Source of the DNA: Nipponacmea schrenckii
Taxonomy: Eukaryota > Mollusca > Gastropoda > Lottiidae
Assembly: GCA_030562195.1 (NCBI GenBank)
Contig: CM060200.1
Location: forward strand, 40,397,084 to 40,461,083
DNA length: 64,000 bases
Reading direction: 5' to 3'
Of this stretch, positions 35,839-48,407 are shown piece by piece. The stretch's first letter is position 1; each line of letters begins with the position of its first letter. The notes beneath the pieces were generated by a model. The model was not told the origin of the DNA. It saw nothing but the letters and a program-made list of their open reading frames with translations, and did not search any database. The translations under genes and the position numbers were made by a program.

Positions 35839-37378
35839 CAAGTCTATGTTTGTCTCTATGGGCTGAATGTTAGACAGGACCATGTCCTTGTGTATTGGAC
35901 CGAATTCTCACCCATGTAAAATAAAGAGTCTATGTTTGTCTCTATGGACTGAATGTTAGACAGGACCATGTCCTTGTGTATTGGACCTAATTCTGACCCA
36001 TGTAAAATAAAGAGTCTATGTTTGTCTCTATGGACTGAATGTTAGACAGGACCATGTCCTTGTGTATTGGACCAATTTCAATTAAATGATCATGTTTTCT
36101 CCATGTAATGAGACAGGACATTCCTTGTGTATTGGAACCTGAATGTAAAATAAAGAGTCTATGTTTGTCTCTATGGGCTGAATGTTAGACAGGACCATGT
36201 CCTTGTGTATTGGACCTTATTCTGACCCATGTAAAATAAAGAGTCTATGTTTGTCTCTATGTACTGAATGTTAGACAGGACCATGTCCTTGTGTATTGGA
36301 CCAAATTCTGACCCATGTAAAATAAGGAGTCTATGTTTGTCTCTATGGGCTGAATGTTAGACAGGACCATGTCCTTGTGTATTGGACCTAATTCTGACCC
36401 ATGTAAAATAAAGAGTTTATGTTTGTCTCTATGGACTGAATGTTAGACAGGACCATGTCCTTGTGTATTGGACCAAATTCTGACCCATGTAAAATAAAGA
36501 GTCTATGTTTGTCTCCATGGACTGAATGTTAGACAGGACCATGTCCTTGTGTATTGGAACAAATTCTGACCCATGTAAAATAAAGAGTCTATGTTTGTCT
36601 CTATGGGCTGAATGTTAGACAGGACCATGTCCTTGTGTATTGGACCTAATTCTGATCCATGTAAAATAAAGAGTTTATGTTTGTCTCTATGGGCTGAATG
36701 TTAGACAGGACCATGTCCTTGTGTATTGGACCGAATTCTCACCCATGTAAAATAAAGAGTCTATGTTTGTCTCCATGGACTGAATTTTAAGACAGGACCA
36801 TGTCCTTGTGTATTGGAACAAATTCTGACCCATGTAAAATAAAGAGTCTATGTTTGTCTCTATGAGCTGAATGTTAGACAGGACCATGTCCTTGTGTATT
36901 GGACCTTATTCTGACCCATGTAATAAAGAGTCTATGTTTGTCTCTATGGGCTGAATGTTAGACAGGACCATGTCCTTGTGTATTGGAACAAATTCTGACC
37001 CATGTAAAATAAAGAGTCTGTGTTTGTCTCCATGGACTGAATGTTAGACAGGACCATGTCCTTGTGTATTGGACCTAATTCTGACCCATGTAAAATAAAG
37101 AGTCTATGTTTGTCTCTATGGGCTGAATGTTAGACAGGACCATGTCCTTGTGTATTGGACCTTATTCTGACCCATGTAAAATAAAGAGTCTATGTTTGTC
37201 TCTATGTACTGAATGTTAGACAGGACCATGTCCTTGTGTATTGGACCAAATTCTGACCCATGTAAAATAAGGAGTCTATGTTTGTCTCTATGGGCTGAAT
37301 GTTAGACAGGACCATGTCCTTGTGTATTGGACCTAATTCTGACCCATGTAAAATAAAGAGTTATTTTGCTCTATGGGC
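35839..37378. repeat. 86-bp tandem array, about 18 copies
   Basis: The unit contains TCTATGTTTGTCTCTATGGG, CTGAATGTTAGACAGGACCA, TGTCCTTGTGTATTGGACC and CCCATGTAAAATAAAGAG. Variants GGGCTG, GGACTG and GTACTG alternate in blocks of several units, which hints at higher-order repeats. Confidence 0.95.
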
Positions 37379-37670
37379 TGATTGTTGGACTGTTTGTGAA
37401 ATCAATTTTAAGTAATAAGGTTTTTGCCCCAAAGGTTTTAATAAAAACAACAATGCTTTTATTAACCCATTTAATTTTATAAGTCAATTTTCAAAAATAC
37501 CAAATTTTTCAACAATTCCTTTGTATGGGAATTATTTAAATTTTGACTTAAAAATTTAATTTTTCTATTTTTTACAGACGTTATGGAAAAATTCGAAGTA
37601 AAAAATCAACCAAACGGGAATGTTAAACAGCCAAAGTCGGGTAGTTTTGCCATTCAAAATTATTTTTTCA
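37379..37670. other. Low-quality-looking spacer between two arrays
   Basis: T- and A-rich with CCCAAAGG-like runs. It resembles the other suspect consensus stretches and holds the small ORF at 37583. Confidence 0.3.
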
Positions 37671-37738
37671 TGTTTATTAGCAGACATGCTGGTAAATACA
37701 GTAAATTTAAGTCTAGGCCTAGTCAGACAGAATGGTAA
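37583..37738 (+). other. Small ORF running into the 48-bp satellite
   Basis: An ATG five bases after an acceptor-like TTTTTTACAG opens 51 codons. The first 30 or so (starting MEKFEVKNQPNGNVKQPKSG) lie outside the array and the rest is array sequence. The local consensus quality looks poor, so this is noted only as a possible fragment. Confidence 0.12.
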
Positions 37739-40700
37739 ATACAGTAAATAAAGTCTAGGCACTAAGTCAGACATGATTGGTAATACAGTAAATAAAGTCT
37801 AGGCCCCAGCAAAATGACGGTAAATAAGTAAATAACAGTCAAGCTTTCAAATGAATAAATACTAAATAACAGTTAAGTTAGTCAATTAATAAATAATCAA
37901 ATCAACATTAACTTGTAAACATGATTAGAAAAGCAAATAACTCAATCTATAACAGACTTTAAATACAGTCAAATCAACACAGAGATATCAGCATGATTGG
38001 TTCATCAAATAAATTAAGTTAGTCAGACATGACGGGTTATACAGTCAAATCTACAGTCTAGAGCCTAGTCAGACTTTATGGTAAATACAGTCAAATCACA
38101 GTCTAAGCCTAGTCAGCATAAAGGTAAATACAGTCAAATCACAGTCTAGAGCTCAGTCAGACATGACGGTAATACAGTCAAATCACAGTCTAGAGCTCTA
38201 GTCAGACATGACTGGTAGATACAGTCAAATCACAGTCTAGAGCTCTAGTCAGACATGACGGTAAATACAGTCAAATCACAGTCTAGAGCCTAGTCAGACA
38301 TGATTGGTAAATACAGTCAAATCAACAGTCTAGAGCTCTAGTCAAACATGATGGTAAATACAGTCAAATCAACAGTCTAGAGCTCTAGTCAGACATACTG
38401 GTAAATACATTTAAATAACAGTCTAAGCTCTAGTCAGCATAGGTAAATACAGTCAAATCAACAGTCTAGAGCCTAGTCAGACATGATTGGTAAATACAGT
38501 CAAATCAACAGTCTAGAGCTCTAGTCAGACATGACGGGTTTGATACAGTCAAATCTACAGTCTAGAGCTCTAGTCAGACTTTATGGTAAATACAGTCAAA
38601 TCACAGTCTAAGCTCTAGTCAGCATGACAGGTAAATACAGTCAAATCACAGTCTAGAGCTCTAGTCAGACATGACGGTAATACAGTCAAATCACAGTCTA
38701 GAGCCTAGTCAGACATGACGGTAATACAGTCAAATCTACAGTCTAGAGCCTAGTCAGACATGACGGTAAATACAGTCAAATCACAGTCTAGAGCCTAGTC
38801 AGACATGATTGGTAAATACAGTCAAATCAACAGTCTAGAGCCTAGTCAAACATGATTGGTAAATACAGTCAAATCAACAGTCTAGAGCCTAGTCAGACAT
38901 GATGGTAAATACATTTAAATAACAGTCTAGAGCCTAGTCAGACATGATTGGTAAATACAGTCAAATCAACAGTCTAGAGCTCAGTCAGAAAGACGGTAAA
39001 TACAGTCAAATCAACAGTCTAGAGCTCAAATCAGACATGACAGGTAAATACAGTCAAATAACAGTTAGAGCTCTATTTAGAAAGACGGTAAATACAGTCA
39101 AATCACAGTCTAGAGCCTAGTCAGACATGAGGTAAATACATTTAAATCAACAGTCTAGAGCCTAGTCAGACATGATTGGTAAATACAGTCAAATCAACAG
39201 TCTAGAGCTCTAGTCAGACATGACTGGTAAATACAGTTAAATCAACAGTCTAGAGCTCTAGTCAGACAGATTGGTAAATACAGTCAAATCAACAGTCTAG
39301 AGCTCTAGTCAGATAAGACTGGTAAATACAGTCAAATCAACAGTCTAGAGCTCTAATCAGACATGACAGGTAAATACAGTCAAATCAACAGTGTAGAGCT
39401 CTAGTTAGATAAGACTGGTAAATACAGTCAAATCTACAGTCTAGAGCTCTAGTCAGACATGATTGGTAAATACAGTTAAATCAACAGTCTAGAGCTCTAG
39501 TCAGACATGATTGGTAAATACAGTCAAATCAACAGTCTAGAGCTCTAGTCAGACATGACTGGTAAATACAGTTAAATCAACAGTCTAGAGCTCTAGTAGA
39601 TGATTGGTAAATACAGTCAAATCACAGTCTAGAGCTCTAGTCAGTAAGATGGTAAATACAGTCAAATCAACAGTCTAGAGCTCTAATCAGACATGACAGG
39701 TAAATACAGTCAAATCAACAGTGTAGAGCTCTAGTTAGATAAGACTGGTAAATACAGTCAAATCTACAGTCTAGAGCTCTAGTCAGATAAGACTGGTAAA
39801 TACAGTCAAATCAACAGTCTAGAGCTTTAGTCAGACATGACTGGTAAATACAGTCAAATCACAGTCTAGAGCTCTATCAGATAAGACTGGTAAATACAGT
39901 CAAATCAACAGTCTAGAGCTCTAGTCAGACATGATTGGTAAATACAGTCAAATCTACAGTCTAGAGCTCTAGTCAGACATGATTGGTAAATACAGTCAAA
40001 TCAACAGTCTAGAGCTCTAGTCAGACATGATTGGTAAATACAGTCAAATCTACAGTCTAGAGCACTAGTCAGACATGATTGGTAAATACAGTCAAATCTA
40101 CAGTCTAAAGCACTAGTCAGACATGATTGGTAAATACAGTCAAATCAACAGTCTAGAGCACTAGTCAGACATGATTGGTAAATACAGTCAAATCAACAGT
40201 CTAGAGCTCTAGTCAGATATGACTGGTAAATACAGTCAAATCAACATTCTAGAGCACTAGTCAGACATGATTGGTAAATACAGTCAAATCAACAGTCTAG
40301 AGCCCTAGTCAGACATGACTGGTAAATACAGTCAAATCAACAGTCTAGAGCTCTAGTCAGACATGACTGGTAAATACAGTCAAATCAACAATCTAGAGTT
40401 CTAGTCAGACATGATTGGTAAATACAGTCAAATCTACAGTCTAGAGCTCTAGTCAGACATGATTGGTAAATACAGTTAAATCAACAGTCTAGAGCCTAGT
40501 CAGACATGATTGGTAAATACAGTCAAATCTACAGTCTAGAGCTCTAGTCAGACATGATTGGTAAATACAGTTAAATCAACAGTCTAGAGCACTAGTCAGA
40601 CATGATTGGTAAATACAGTCAAATCAACAGTCTAGAGCACTAGTCAGACATGATTGGTAAATACAGTCAAATCAACAGTCTAGAGCCCTAGTCAGACATG

Positions 40701-42290
40701 ACTGGTAAATACAGTTAAATCAACAGTCTAGAGCACTAGTCAGACATGATTGGTAAATACAGTCAAATCAACATTCTAGAACTCTAGTCAGACATGATTG
40801 GTAAATACAGTCAAATCAACATTCTAGAATTTTAGTCAGACATGATTGGTAAATACAGTTAAATCAACAGTCTAGAGCTCTAGTCAGATATGACTGGTAA
40901 ATACAGTCAAATCAACAGTCTAGAGCCTAGTCAGACATGATTTGGGTAAATACAGTAAATCAACAGTCTAGAGCCTAGTCAGACATGATGGTAAATACAG
41001 TCAAATCAACAGTCTAGAGCCTAGTCAGACATGCCCGGAAATAAAATAAAATCTACAGTCTAGAGCCTAGTCAGAATGATTGGTAAATACAGTAAAATCA
41101 ACAGTCTAGAGCTCTAGTCAGACATGATTGGTAAATACAGTCAAATCAACATTCTAGAATTTAGTCAGACATGATTGGTAAATACATTTAAATCAACAGT
41201 CTAGAGCTCTAGTCAGACATGAGGAAAATAAAATAAAATCAACATTCTAAAATTTTAGTCAGAATGATTGGTAAATACATTTAAAATCAACAGTCTAGAG
41301 CTCTAGTCAGAATGATTGGTAAATACAGTCAAATCAACATTCTAAAATTTTTAGTCAGACATGACTTGTAAATACAGTCAAATCAACAGTCTAGAGCACT
41401 AGTCAGACATGATTGGTAAATACAGTCAAATCAACAGTCTAGAGCTCTAGTCAGACATGACCGGAAAATACAATAAAATCTACAGTCTAGAGCTCTAGTC
41501 AGATATGACTGGTAAATACAGTAAAATCAACAGTCTAGAGCCCTAGTCAGACATGATTGGTAAATACAGTCAAATCAACATTCTAAAATTTTTAGTCAGA
41601 ATGATTGGTAGATACAGTCAAATCAACAGTCTAGAGCACTAGTCAGACATGATTGGTAAATACAGTCAAATCAACATTCTAGAATTTTAGTCAGACATGA
41701 TTGGTAAATACAGTTAAATCAACAGTCTAGAGCTCTAGTCAGACATGATTGGTAAATACAGTTAAATCAACAGTCTAGAGCTCTAGTCAGACATGACTGG
41801 TGAATACAGTAAAATCATCAGTGTAGAGCTCTAGTCAGACATGATTGGTAAATACAGTCAAATCAACAGTCTAGAACTCTAGTCAGACATGGCCGGAAAA
41901 TACAATAAAATCTACAGTCTAGAGCTCTAGTCAGATATGACTGGTAAATACAGTAAAATCAACAGTCTAGAGCACTAGTCAGACATGATTGGTAAATACA
42001 GTCAAATCAACAGTCTAGAACTCTAGTCAAATATGAATGGTAAATACAGTTAAATCAACAGTCTAGAGCTCTAGTCAGATATGACTGGTAAATACAGTCA
42101 AATCAACAGTCTAGAGCACTAGTCAGACATGACTGGTGAATACAGTAAAATCATCAGTGTAGAGCTCTAGTCAGACATGACAGGTAAATACAGTTAAATA
42201 AACTATCTAGAGCTCTAGTCAGACATGACTGGTAAATACAGTCAAATCAACAGTCTAGAGCTCTAATCAGAAATGACTGGTAAATACAGA
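37671..42290. repeat. 48-bp satellite, 4.6 kb, about 95 copies
   Basis: The unit contains GTCAGACATGATTGGTAAAT, ACAGTCAAATCAACAGT and CTAGAGCTCTA. The last part makes a 12-bp palindrome CTAGAGCTCTAG across the unit joint. Variants include GAGCACTAG, GAGCCTAG, ATTCTAGAATTTTAG and GATAAGACTGG. The left 1.5 kb is more eroded, with many one-base losses, than the right part. No long frame is open because the unit carries TAG and TAA stops. Confidence 0.96.
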
Positions 42291-42432
42291 TATTTTCCGA
42301 TCTCATTTCAATGTTTACAAATATTATGTCACAAAATGTCAGAACTAGAGGGTCTCCCAACACTTCAGGTTATTTACATATTTTTAACAAAAACAGTCAG
42401 TGACCTTTACCCCCTACAGCAAAATTCAAACC

Positions 42433-42715
42433 TTAACCGCCTGCAGCGAAACCTCTCTTGCGGTCATTGACTATTTCAGTAACGCTTCCTTCATATCTTA
42501 TACACCTACTCATTAGGATGTTTCGTGTGTTGCCGTTGACACCAATGGTGCCGCTGGCATAGTAGAATTTGGCATCCGTGTCAGCGTCTTTTACTAGAGG
42601 TGGGTATTTATCAACAAAAGATTTTGACCCAAACACAAACAAAACAGATAGATATTGATTTTTTATAAATTGGAGGGTTCGTGACCAGTCAGTCCCTGTT
42701 TCTTGTCTGAATGAG
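42433..42715 (-). CDS. Unidentified coding exon, probably terminal
   Basis: On the minus strand a reading frame is open for 94 codons up to a TAA at 42433-42435. The preceding sequence is a good acceptor, a T/C-rich run ending TTTAG just before 42715. The peptide has no low complexity and mixed, protein-like composition, starting SFRQETGTDWSRTLQFIKNQ and ending NDRKRGFAAGG. In the middle is a hydrophobic strand (YLSVLFVFGSKSF) followed by KYPPLVKDADTDAKFYYASG. GC content is higher than in the flanks. The frame stays open upstream of the acceptor to about 42776, so the 5' border is not certain. No ATG fits a start, which suggests a 3' exon of a spliced gene. A weak alternative donor (GTTAAG) overlaps the stop codon. 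No earlier exon was found, and a SINE lies just upstream. I do not recognise the family. It could also be a decayed copy or a gene fragment. The 48-bp satellite starts about 140 bp downstream. Confidence 0.55.
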
Positions 42716-42834
42716 CTAAATTGTAAGAAAGAAATATACCATCTCTTTTGAAATTTTGAACTGTATATTTTGAACTATAAAAGAAGTGTACCTTGATTGT
42801 GTTTACAATGTTTACATGCAAACTTGAAAGAAAG

Positions 42835-42975
42835 ATACAACTATATTTTACAAGGATAACAACTTAGGTTCCCAAGTTAAGGATCCTTTCTACCAGCTGA
42901 TCCTTGGCCAAACCTCTTGGCTTTAATTTTTTCAAGATTATAGAAAATCATTTACAGCTTGGTGGACTGGGATTA
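42835..42975 (-). mobile_element. SINE family B, minus-strand copy
   Basis: Read on the minus strand: CCAAGAGGTTTGGCCAAGGA, TCAGCTGGTAGAAAGGATCC, AACCTAAGTTGTTATCCTTG and a TTTCTTTC end. It sits just upstream of the unidentified minus-strand exon. Confidence 0.8.
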
Positions 42976-43290
42976 TAAGTGAAAGATGTATTAAGTCTTT
43001 TAAACACCAACCGAAATAGATCCCAAAACCACCATTTGTTAGAACAATCTTTCTAGGTTTTTATTAACCCATATTAAACTAAGTTGACTACACTTTTTCT
43101 TGTTTGCATGGAAACGTGAACAAAGTGTCTTAAACAATTGATTTGATTTGATTGGCTGAGATCTCTGAGAAAGATTCTAGGGCCAATTTTCATTTCACAA
43201 TATTTAGCTATGAATATGGAATTTCCCTCACTCGTATTACTATGGTTTTGAGAAATAATGACGAATGGGAATGTTGTTTTGGATACAAAC
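42976..43290. other. Unique sequence
   Basis: No earlier exon of the minus-strand gene could be supported here. Confidence 0.35.
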
Positions 43291-44632
43291 AGAGAACATT
43301 ATACAAATGGTTGGAGAACATTATATAAATGATTGGAGAACATTATACAAATGATTGGAGAACATTATATAAATGGTTGGAGAACAATATATAAATGGTT
43401 GGAGAACATTATTCAAATGGTTGGAGAACAATATACAAATGGTTGGAGAACAATATATAAATGGTTGGAGAACAATATATAAATGGTTGGAGAACAATAT
43501 ATAAATGGTTGGAGAACATTATATAAATGGTTGGAGAACATTATACAAATGGTTGGAGAACAATATATAAATGGTTGGAGAACATTATACAAATGGTAGG
43601 AGATCATTAAACAAATGGTTGGAGAACAATATATAAATGGTTGGAGAACAATATATAAATGGTAGGAGAACATTATACAAATGATTGGAGAACATTATAT
43701 ACATGGTTGGAGAACATTATACAAATGGTTGGAGAACATTATACAAATGGTTGGAGAACATTATACAAATGGTTGGAGAACAATATACAAATGGTTGGAG
43801 AACATTATACAAATGGTTGGAGAACATTATACAAATGGTTGGAGAACAATATACAAATGGTTGGAGAACAATATACAAATGGTTGGAGAACAATATACAA
43901 ATGGTTGGAGAACAATATACAAATGGTTGGAGAACAATATATAAATGGTTGGAGAACAATATATAAATGGTTGGAGAACAATATATAAATGGTTGGAGAA
44001 CAATATATAAATGGTTGGAGAACAATATACAAATGGTTGGAGAACAATATACAAATGGTTGGAGAACAATATACAAATGGTTGGAGAACAATATACAAAT
44101 GGTTGGAGAACAATATACAAATGGTTGGAGAACAATTTTATAAATGGTTGGAGAACAATATATAAATGGTTGGAGAACAATATACAAATGGTTGGAGAAC
44201 AATATACAAATGGTTGGAGAACAATATACAAATGGTTGGAGAACAATATATAAATGGTTGGAGAACATTATACAAATGTTGGAGAACAATATACAAATGC
44301 TTGGAGAACAATATATAAATGGTTGGAGAACAATATATAAATGGTTGGAGAACAATATACAAATGGTTGGAGAACAATATACAAATGGTTGGAGAACAAT
44401 ATATAAATGGTTGGAGAACAATATACAAATGGTTGGAGAACAATATACAAATGGTTGGAGAACAATATACAAATGGTTGGAGAACAATATATAAATGGTT
44501 GGAGAACAATATACAAATGGTTGGAGAACAATATACAAATGGTTGGAGAACAATATATAAATGGTTGGAGAACAATATACAAATGGTTGGAGAACAATAT
44601 ACAAATGGTTGGAGAACATTATACAAATTGGT
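43291..44632. repeat. 22-bp tandem array, about 61 copies
   Basis: The unit is ATGGTTGGAGAACAATATAC plus AA, with ATATA/ATATAC/ATTATAC variants. Since 22 is not a multiple of three, all three frames of a strand read the same 22-residue cycle (MVGEQYTNGW..., KWLENNIQ on +). Neither strand of the unit has a stop in any frame, which gives overlapping frames of up to 300 codons (43717-44619, -). These are treated as repeat artefacts. Confidence 0.96.
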
Positions 44633-45180
44633 CATAAGTGAATGGTACGAGTACGAGTTAAATTAATTCTATTATTATCTATTCTCAACAATACACAAGA
44701 TTTTCATAATATTTATAATTATAAATCTGAACTTGTTCCCTACATCTTATAGGTCATTTACGTCCACCATTATTAGTGCTCCATTAGCATCGCTGTCTTG
44801 CTTTGTGTTTGTTTTGCCCTGAGGAAGTCTGAAGATCAAAGACCCCACCTACATTTGACATCTCTTAACTTCAGATAATGCAATATGATTATTTCCGAAC
44901 TTACTTAGTTGTTACATCGGTCAGTGACTGTACTGTCTATAATTATCTGAAAACTAAATAACAACATTAAATATGTTGATATTTTGTCTTTGGTTGTAAG
45001 TAAGTCTGTTTGGCTATAAGATTAGTTCACCTACTGGCAGACGGATGTTTATGTTTAAAATACAGCACAGTTAAGAAAAATAATTTATTCACATTCAATT
45101 CAAAATATTATCTCATCTATTTTCTGTTTATTTTTAAGTAGAATTATAAGTTATTGACACTATTCAAGCTAGACTAACAT
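44633..45180. other. Unique sequence
   Basis: A short open stretch after TCTTATAG at 44752 (RSFTSTIISAPLASLSCFVF) ends at a TGA within 22 codons and is not convincing. Confidence 0.35.
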
Positions 45181-45354
45181 TACATAAACACACTTCTTTA
45201 ATAAGGTTATAAAACATATAACAATATTTAGAAGTGAGGGGTACAAAACACAAACACAAGACAATATTATGGAATATACACACTTCTTTAATCAAATTAA
45301 ACACATAAAGATTCAACATAATTTTCACATGTCATCAGGAAAATAAAACAACTT

Positions 45355-45516
45355 ATGTTATTATCACTTCAACTACGTTCAGTAACAAGTGAATTAAGAA
45401 ATCTTTTGTTCCAAAACAGTGTGGAGATGTTTCCTGGAGGAGAGAGTCCCAGAAGAAGCTTCCAGGATCAAAACTTAAATTTTAATCCCGTTTTAAAACT
45501 AACAAATGGCACTTAA
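45355..45516 (+). other. Small ORF of uncertain status (53 codons)
   Basis: An ATG at 45355 opens 53 codons to a TAA at 45514. The middle part (SELRNLLFQNSVEMFPGGES, then PRRSFQDQN) is less AT-driven than the neighbourhood. A possible acceptor (CTACGTTCAG) sits inside it at 45380. It lies just after a degraded dispersed repeat that also precedes the 2962 candidate exon. No homology was recognised, and chance is a fair alternative. Confidence 0.15.
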
Positions 45517-45689
45517 ACATCCATTGATGGCGAAAAGAGTATAATTTCCTAGAACAAATGCGAAATTCATATCTTTAACCTTCAACAATGGGCCATTAAC
45601 AACAACATTCCAGATGTACCAACACCTTAGGTAATTGGTTAATTTCTTTATTGCCGTTTGGTAAGATGCTTCAAACCTTTATAAAGAGG

Positions 45690-45755
45690 GGAACCTTTCA
45701 TTAGCACATGAGAGTACAGAAAGGAGGATGTAAAACTCCATTCATTTCATCTTTT
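45690..45755 (+). mobile_element. SINE family A tail, diverged
   Basis: TTTCATTAGCACATGAGAGT, then GAGGATGTAAAACTCCATTC and ATTTCATC. Confidence 0.65.
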
Positions 45756-45878
45756 CTTAAATATATCTTTGCTTTAAAAAACAATAAACAAATTGTTTTG
45801 TCAGTGGTTTGTCAGAATACACGATGTTTAGTAGGATACACACTCCTTATGGCTTACCTAATTTTGTCCTTAAGGGAA

Positions 45879-46168
45879 CACTGTGTCTAGAATGATCATA
45901 AATTTTTTAACTTGGCCCAGAATCCTTATATAATCTGATTAATCCTAAAAACTTAGAAATTATCCATAAAAATATAATTGATTATTGAAAAACAATAAAT
46001 AAATTGATGAAGCATTTTTAAATAATCACTTCGTTTTGTGAGTTTTCCCCATTTTAAAGGGATTCTGTTACTTTATGATACCAGGTAAGTTCACTAATGA
46101 ATGCATACTCATATTGACAATTCTTGAGAACTTGAATTTTATTTCCATTCTAAGACACTAAGACACAG
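45879..46168. mobile_element. M1 MITE, about 290 bp
   Basis: It begins CACTGTGTCTAGAATGATCA and ends CATTCTAAGACACTAAGACA plus CAG: inverted termini. The interior TGATACCAGGTAAGTTCACT is single copy here, unlike the amplified form at 15475. Confidence 0.75.
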
Positions 46169-46519
46169 TATAAATTTAAGATGTATTTGTCCTCTGTTAT
46201 ATTCTTACTGTCATTGCTTTCCAATCTGAGAAATTCTAAAAGGTCATTGTCCAGAAATGAACACCTACTTGTGACCTATATTACAGTTGGTCAATGACTG
46301 AACAATACTTTGTACTGATACCTAATAATTAGTCCATAATAAAAGATCAGAAGACATTGTGAATAAAGATATTTATCATCTTTTTGTTTGGTCTGTATGG
46401 TGGCCATTAGGTCAAAGCTTTTACTGGCTTGACAAGAGATGATTTAGTTGTATGATCATTAGAAGTAGCTGATTGGACTAATGCAGATGGATAACACCAT
46501 GGAGTGTTTACTGAGGGAA
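46169..46519. other. Unique sequence
   Basis: No gene was supported. Confidence 0.35.
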
Positions 46520-46800
46520 ATTGTGCCACCATTCTCTTTTTTTAATTTCCAATTGTCAAGGTATCTAGATACTGACAATAAAATAAATATCTCTATTATA
46601 TAAGGGTAAACAGAACAGGCCACACAGAACCAATGAGCATCTAGTTTACATCCCACTGACAGGCCTGTTTTTGATTCTTCCCCTTATTTAATGTGCACAG
46701 ACTGTAGTATACAGGGCATTCCCTTTTTTTTCATGATCAGCCCCTCTGTCATACATCACTGTCACAGGGAAAGATCTGGGTGAAAGATTATAAGGTGTCA
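46520..46800 (-). mobile_element. SINE family A, old minus-strand copy
   Basis: TTAATTTCCAATTGTCAAGG, then TTAATGTGCACAGACTGTAG and CACTGTCACAGGGAAAGATC are minus-strand forms of family A segments. A 65-codon frame overlapping it (46459-46656, -) is not a gene. Confidence 0.6.
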
Positions 46801-46896
46801 TCTTGGTACATCATGTATATGTTGACATGGTAAATCTATGATACTAGTATCGGTATGGTATCTAACAAGTGATTTTTCCAGACAAACACCCACTAA

Positions 46897-47055
46897 ACAA
46901 AGAAAGAAACTTAATATATTTTACAAGCATACCAACTTAGGTTCACAAGTCTGCCGTGACAGGAATCCTTTCTACCAGTTGGCCCTTGGCAAGACCTCTT
47001 GGCATTGATCTTTCCTAGATTATCTGAACCCATTTACAGCTGGGTCAACTCATGT
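46897..47055 (-). mobile_element. SINE family B, longest copy
   Basis: On the minus strand it runs from GACCCAGCTGTAAATGGGTT through CCAAGAGGTCTTGCCAAGGG, CAACTGGTAGAAAGGATTCC and GAACCTAAGTTGGTATGC to a TTTCTTTCTTTG end. The CAGCTGTAAATGGGT phrase is typical of the 3' part of many animal tRNA-SINEs, by recollection. Confidence 0.8.
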
Positions 47056-48407
47056 TTAGTCACACTTAGTTTTAGTGGAATTTCTGGAACCACAGACATC
47101 TTATTGAATATTGGAATGGTTTTGTTTTTATGCTATCAGTGTCCCAAATAAACATCAAAAATTAGAAAACCTCTTTACAATCTCTTCATATGTCGTAAGT
47201 CTTATGTATAGGTCAGAGATGTTCTTTTTAAATGTGTTTTTACACTCTTTTATATTATATTTGTATAAATGGGGATTTAAATGTCAGAACATATGGGTTC
47301 GTTATAGAAATAATTTGTGGAGAATGGTTTAATCCACGCCTGACATTTCTTATGGCTGATGTTTTACTTTCAGATAAAGAACTATATACCATATAGAAAG
47401 AAACTCATCCATTTGCGAGATATTTTGCTATCGTTTCTTAATCTGGACTATCAGTCTTGTCATATTTATTATAGATTATCAAGTCTTTTTGAAGTTTGTA
47501 TAAAGTTTATGAGGGGCACTGATATCATTAATTTCCAACATTCACATGTTCAATCAGACGTCTGTCAGTGGTTCTTGCAGTTCTAGTCTAAGAGCAATTT
47601 TCTTTATGATGTCACAATCATAGCGGTTCCTTATCATAACAATAGTCGATAGCAGCAGTGACGTCATTAAATGCTTATTGTAATAATATACCAAATTAAC
47701 CATAGGTACATGACAGTATTGTCTACCAGCGGAGTCATTGTCCTGTACTATTAATATACCAAATAAACAACATGAACTATAGGACGATCTGGTCCACCAG
47801 CAGACCTATTGACCTATTGAAAAAGATTGTGAAATGACCAAAGGTATGTAGACTCTTACGTCATGCTTGTTGATGTTCTCTTTGACATTGCATTTTGGTC
47901 AATGACTCTTCGCAGGTCAAAGACCTTCTTTAGTACAGCTTATTACGTTTCCAAATTAGATTTGAATTGCACGGCAGGTCAAAAGCCAGATCCTGGTTCA
48001 ATGACCTACATAATTTTTGGAGAATTTAAGATTTGGAATAATGATGATGATCACAACTTGTCCATGTGATAAGTTCATGATTTTCTTGCCGAATTATGTG
48101 GTTTGATAAGTCTTAATAAAGAAAATAATGTCTATATTTGGAATGCTGGGAAGGAAAGAGTATAGTATGGTATATATTTAGATAGATGAGGAGTGAATGA
48201 AACAGGTGCCCTGGAGCGGTATGTTGGTTTATATTCTGGACACGGAAACACAGGCTCTAATTAACTTCTTTAAGATTGTAAAATGGTGGTTTATTTTGCC
48301 GCGAGCCAACTGAAAAGCTGAAATGAGACCCTACAGCACTAAAAATAACATACATGGGTGTAAGCTTTAAAGATTGGCTATAAGCTTTTTTTGATAGCTT
48401 TAGGAAT
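47056..48407. other. Unique sequence, no supported gene
   Basis: Frames of 68-75 codons at 47111, 47359 and 47863 lack splice context. ATATACCAAATTAACCATAG (47691) and ATATACCAAATAAACAACAT (47755) mark a short old duplication. GTGACGTCATT at 47658 is a lone CRE-like site. Confidence 0.4.

Noticed and set aside
43717..44619. 300-codon minus-strand open frame
   Set aside because: It is entirely 22-bp tandem repeat, with equally open overlapping frames on both strands and no non-repetitive protein sequence.
48199..48318. Short ATG frame starting MKQVPWSGMLVYILDTETQA
   Set aside because: Under 40 codons, with no donor site and no match to the expected FOCAD first exon.
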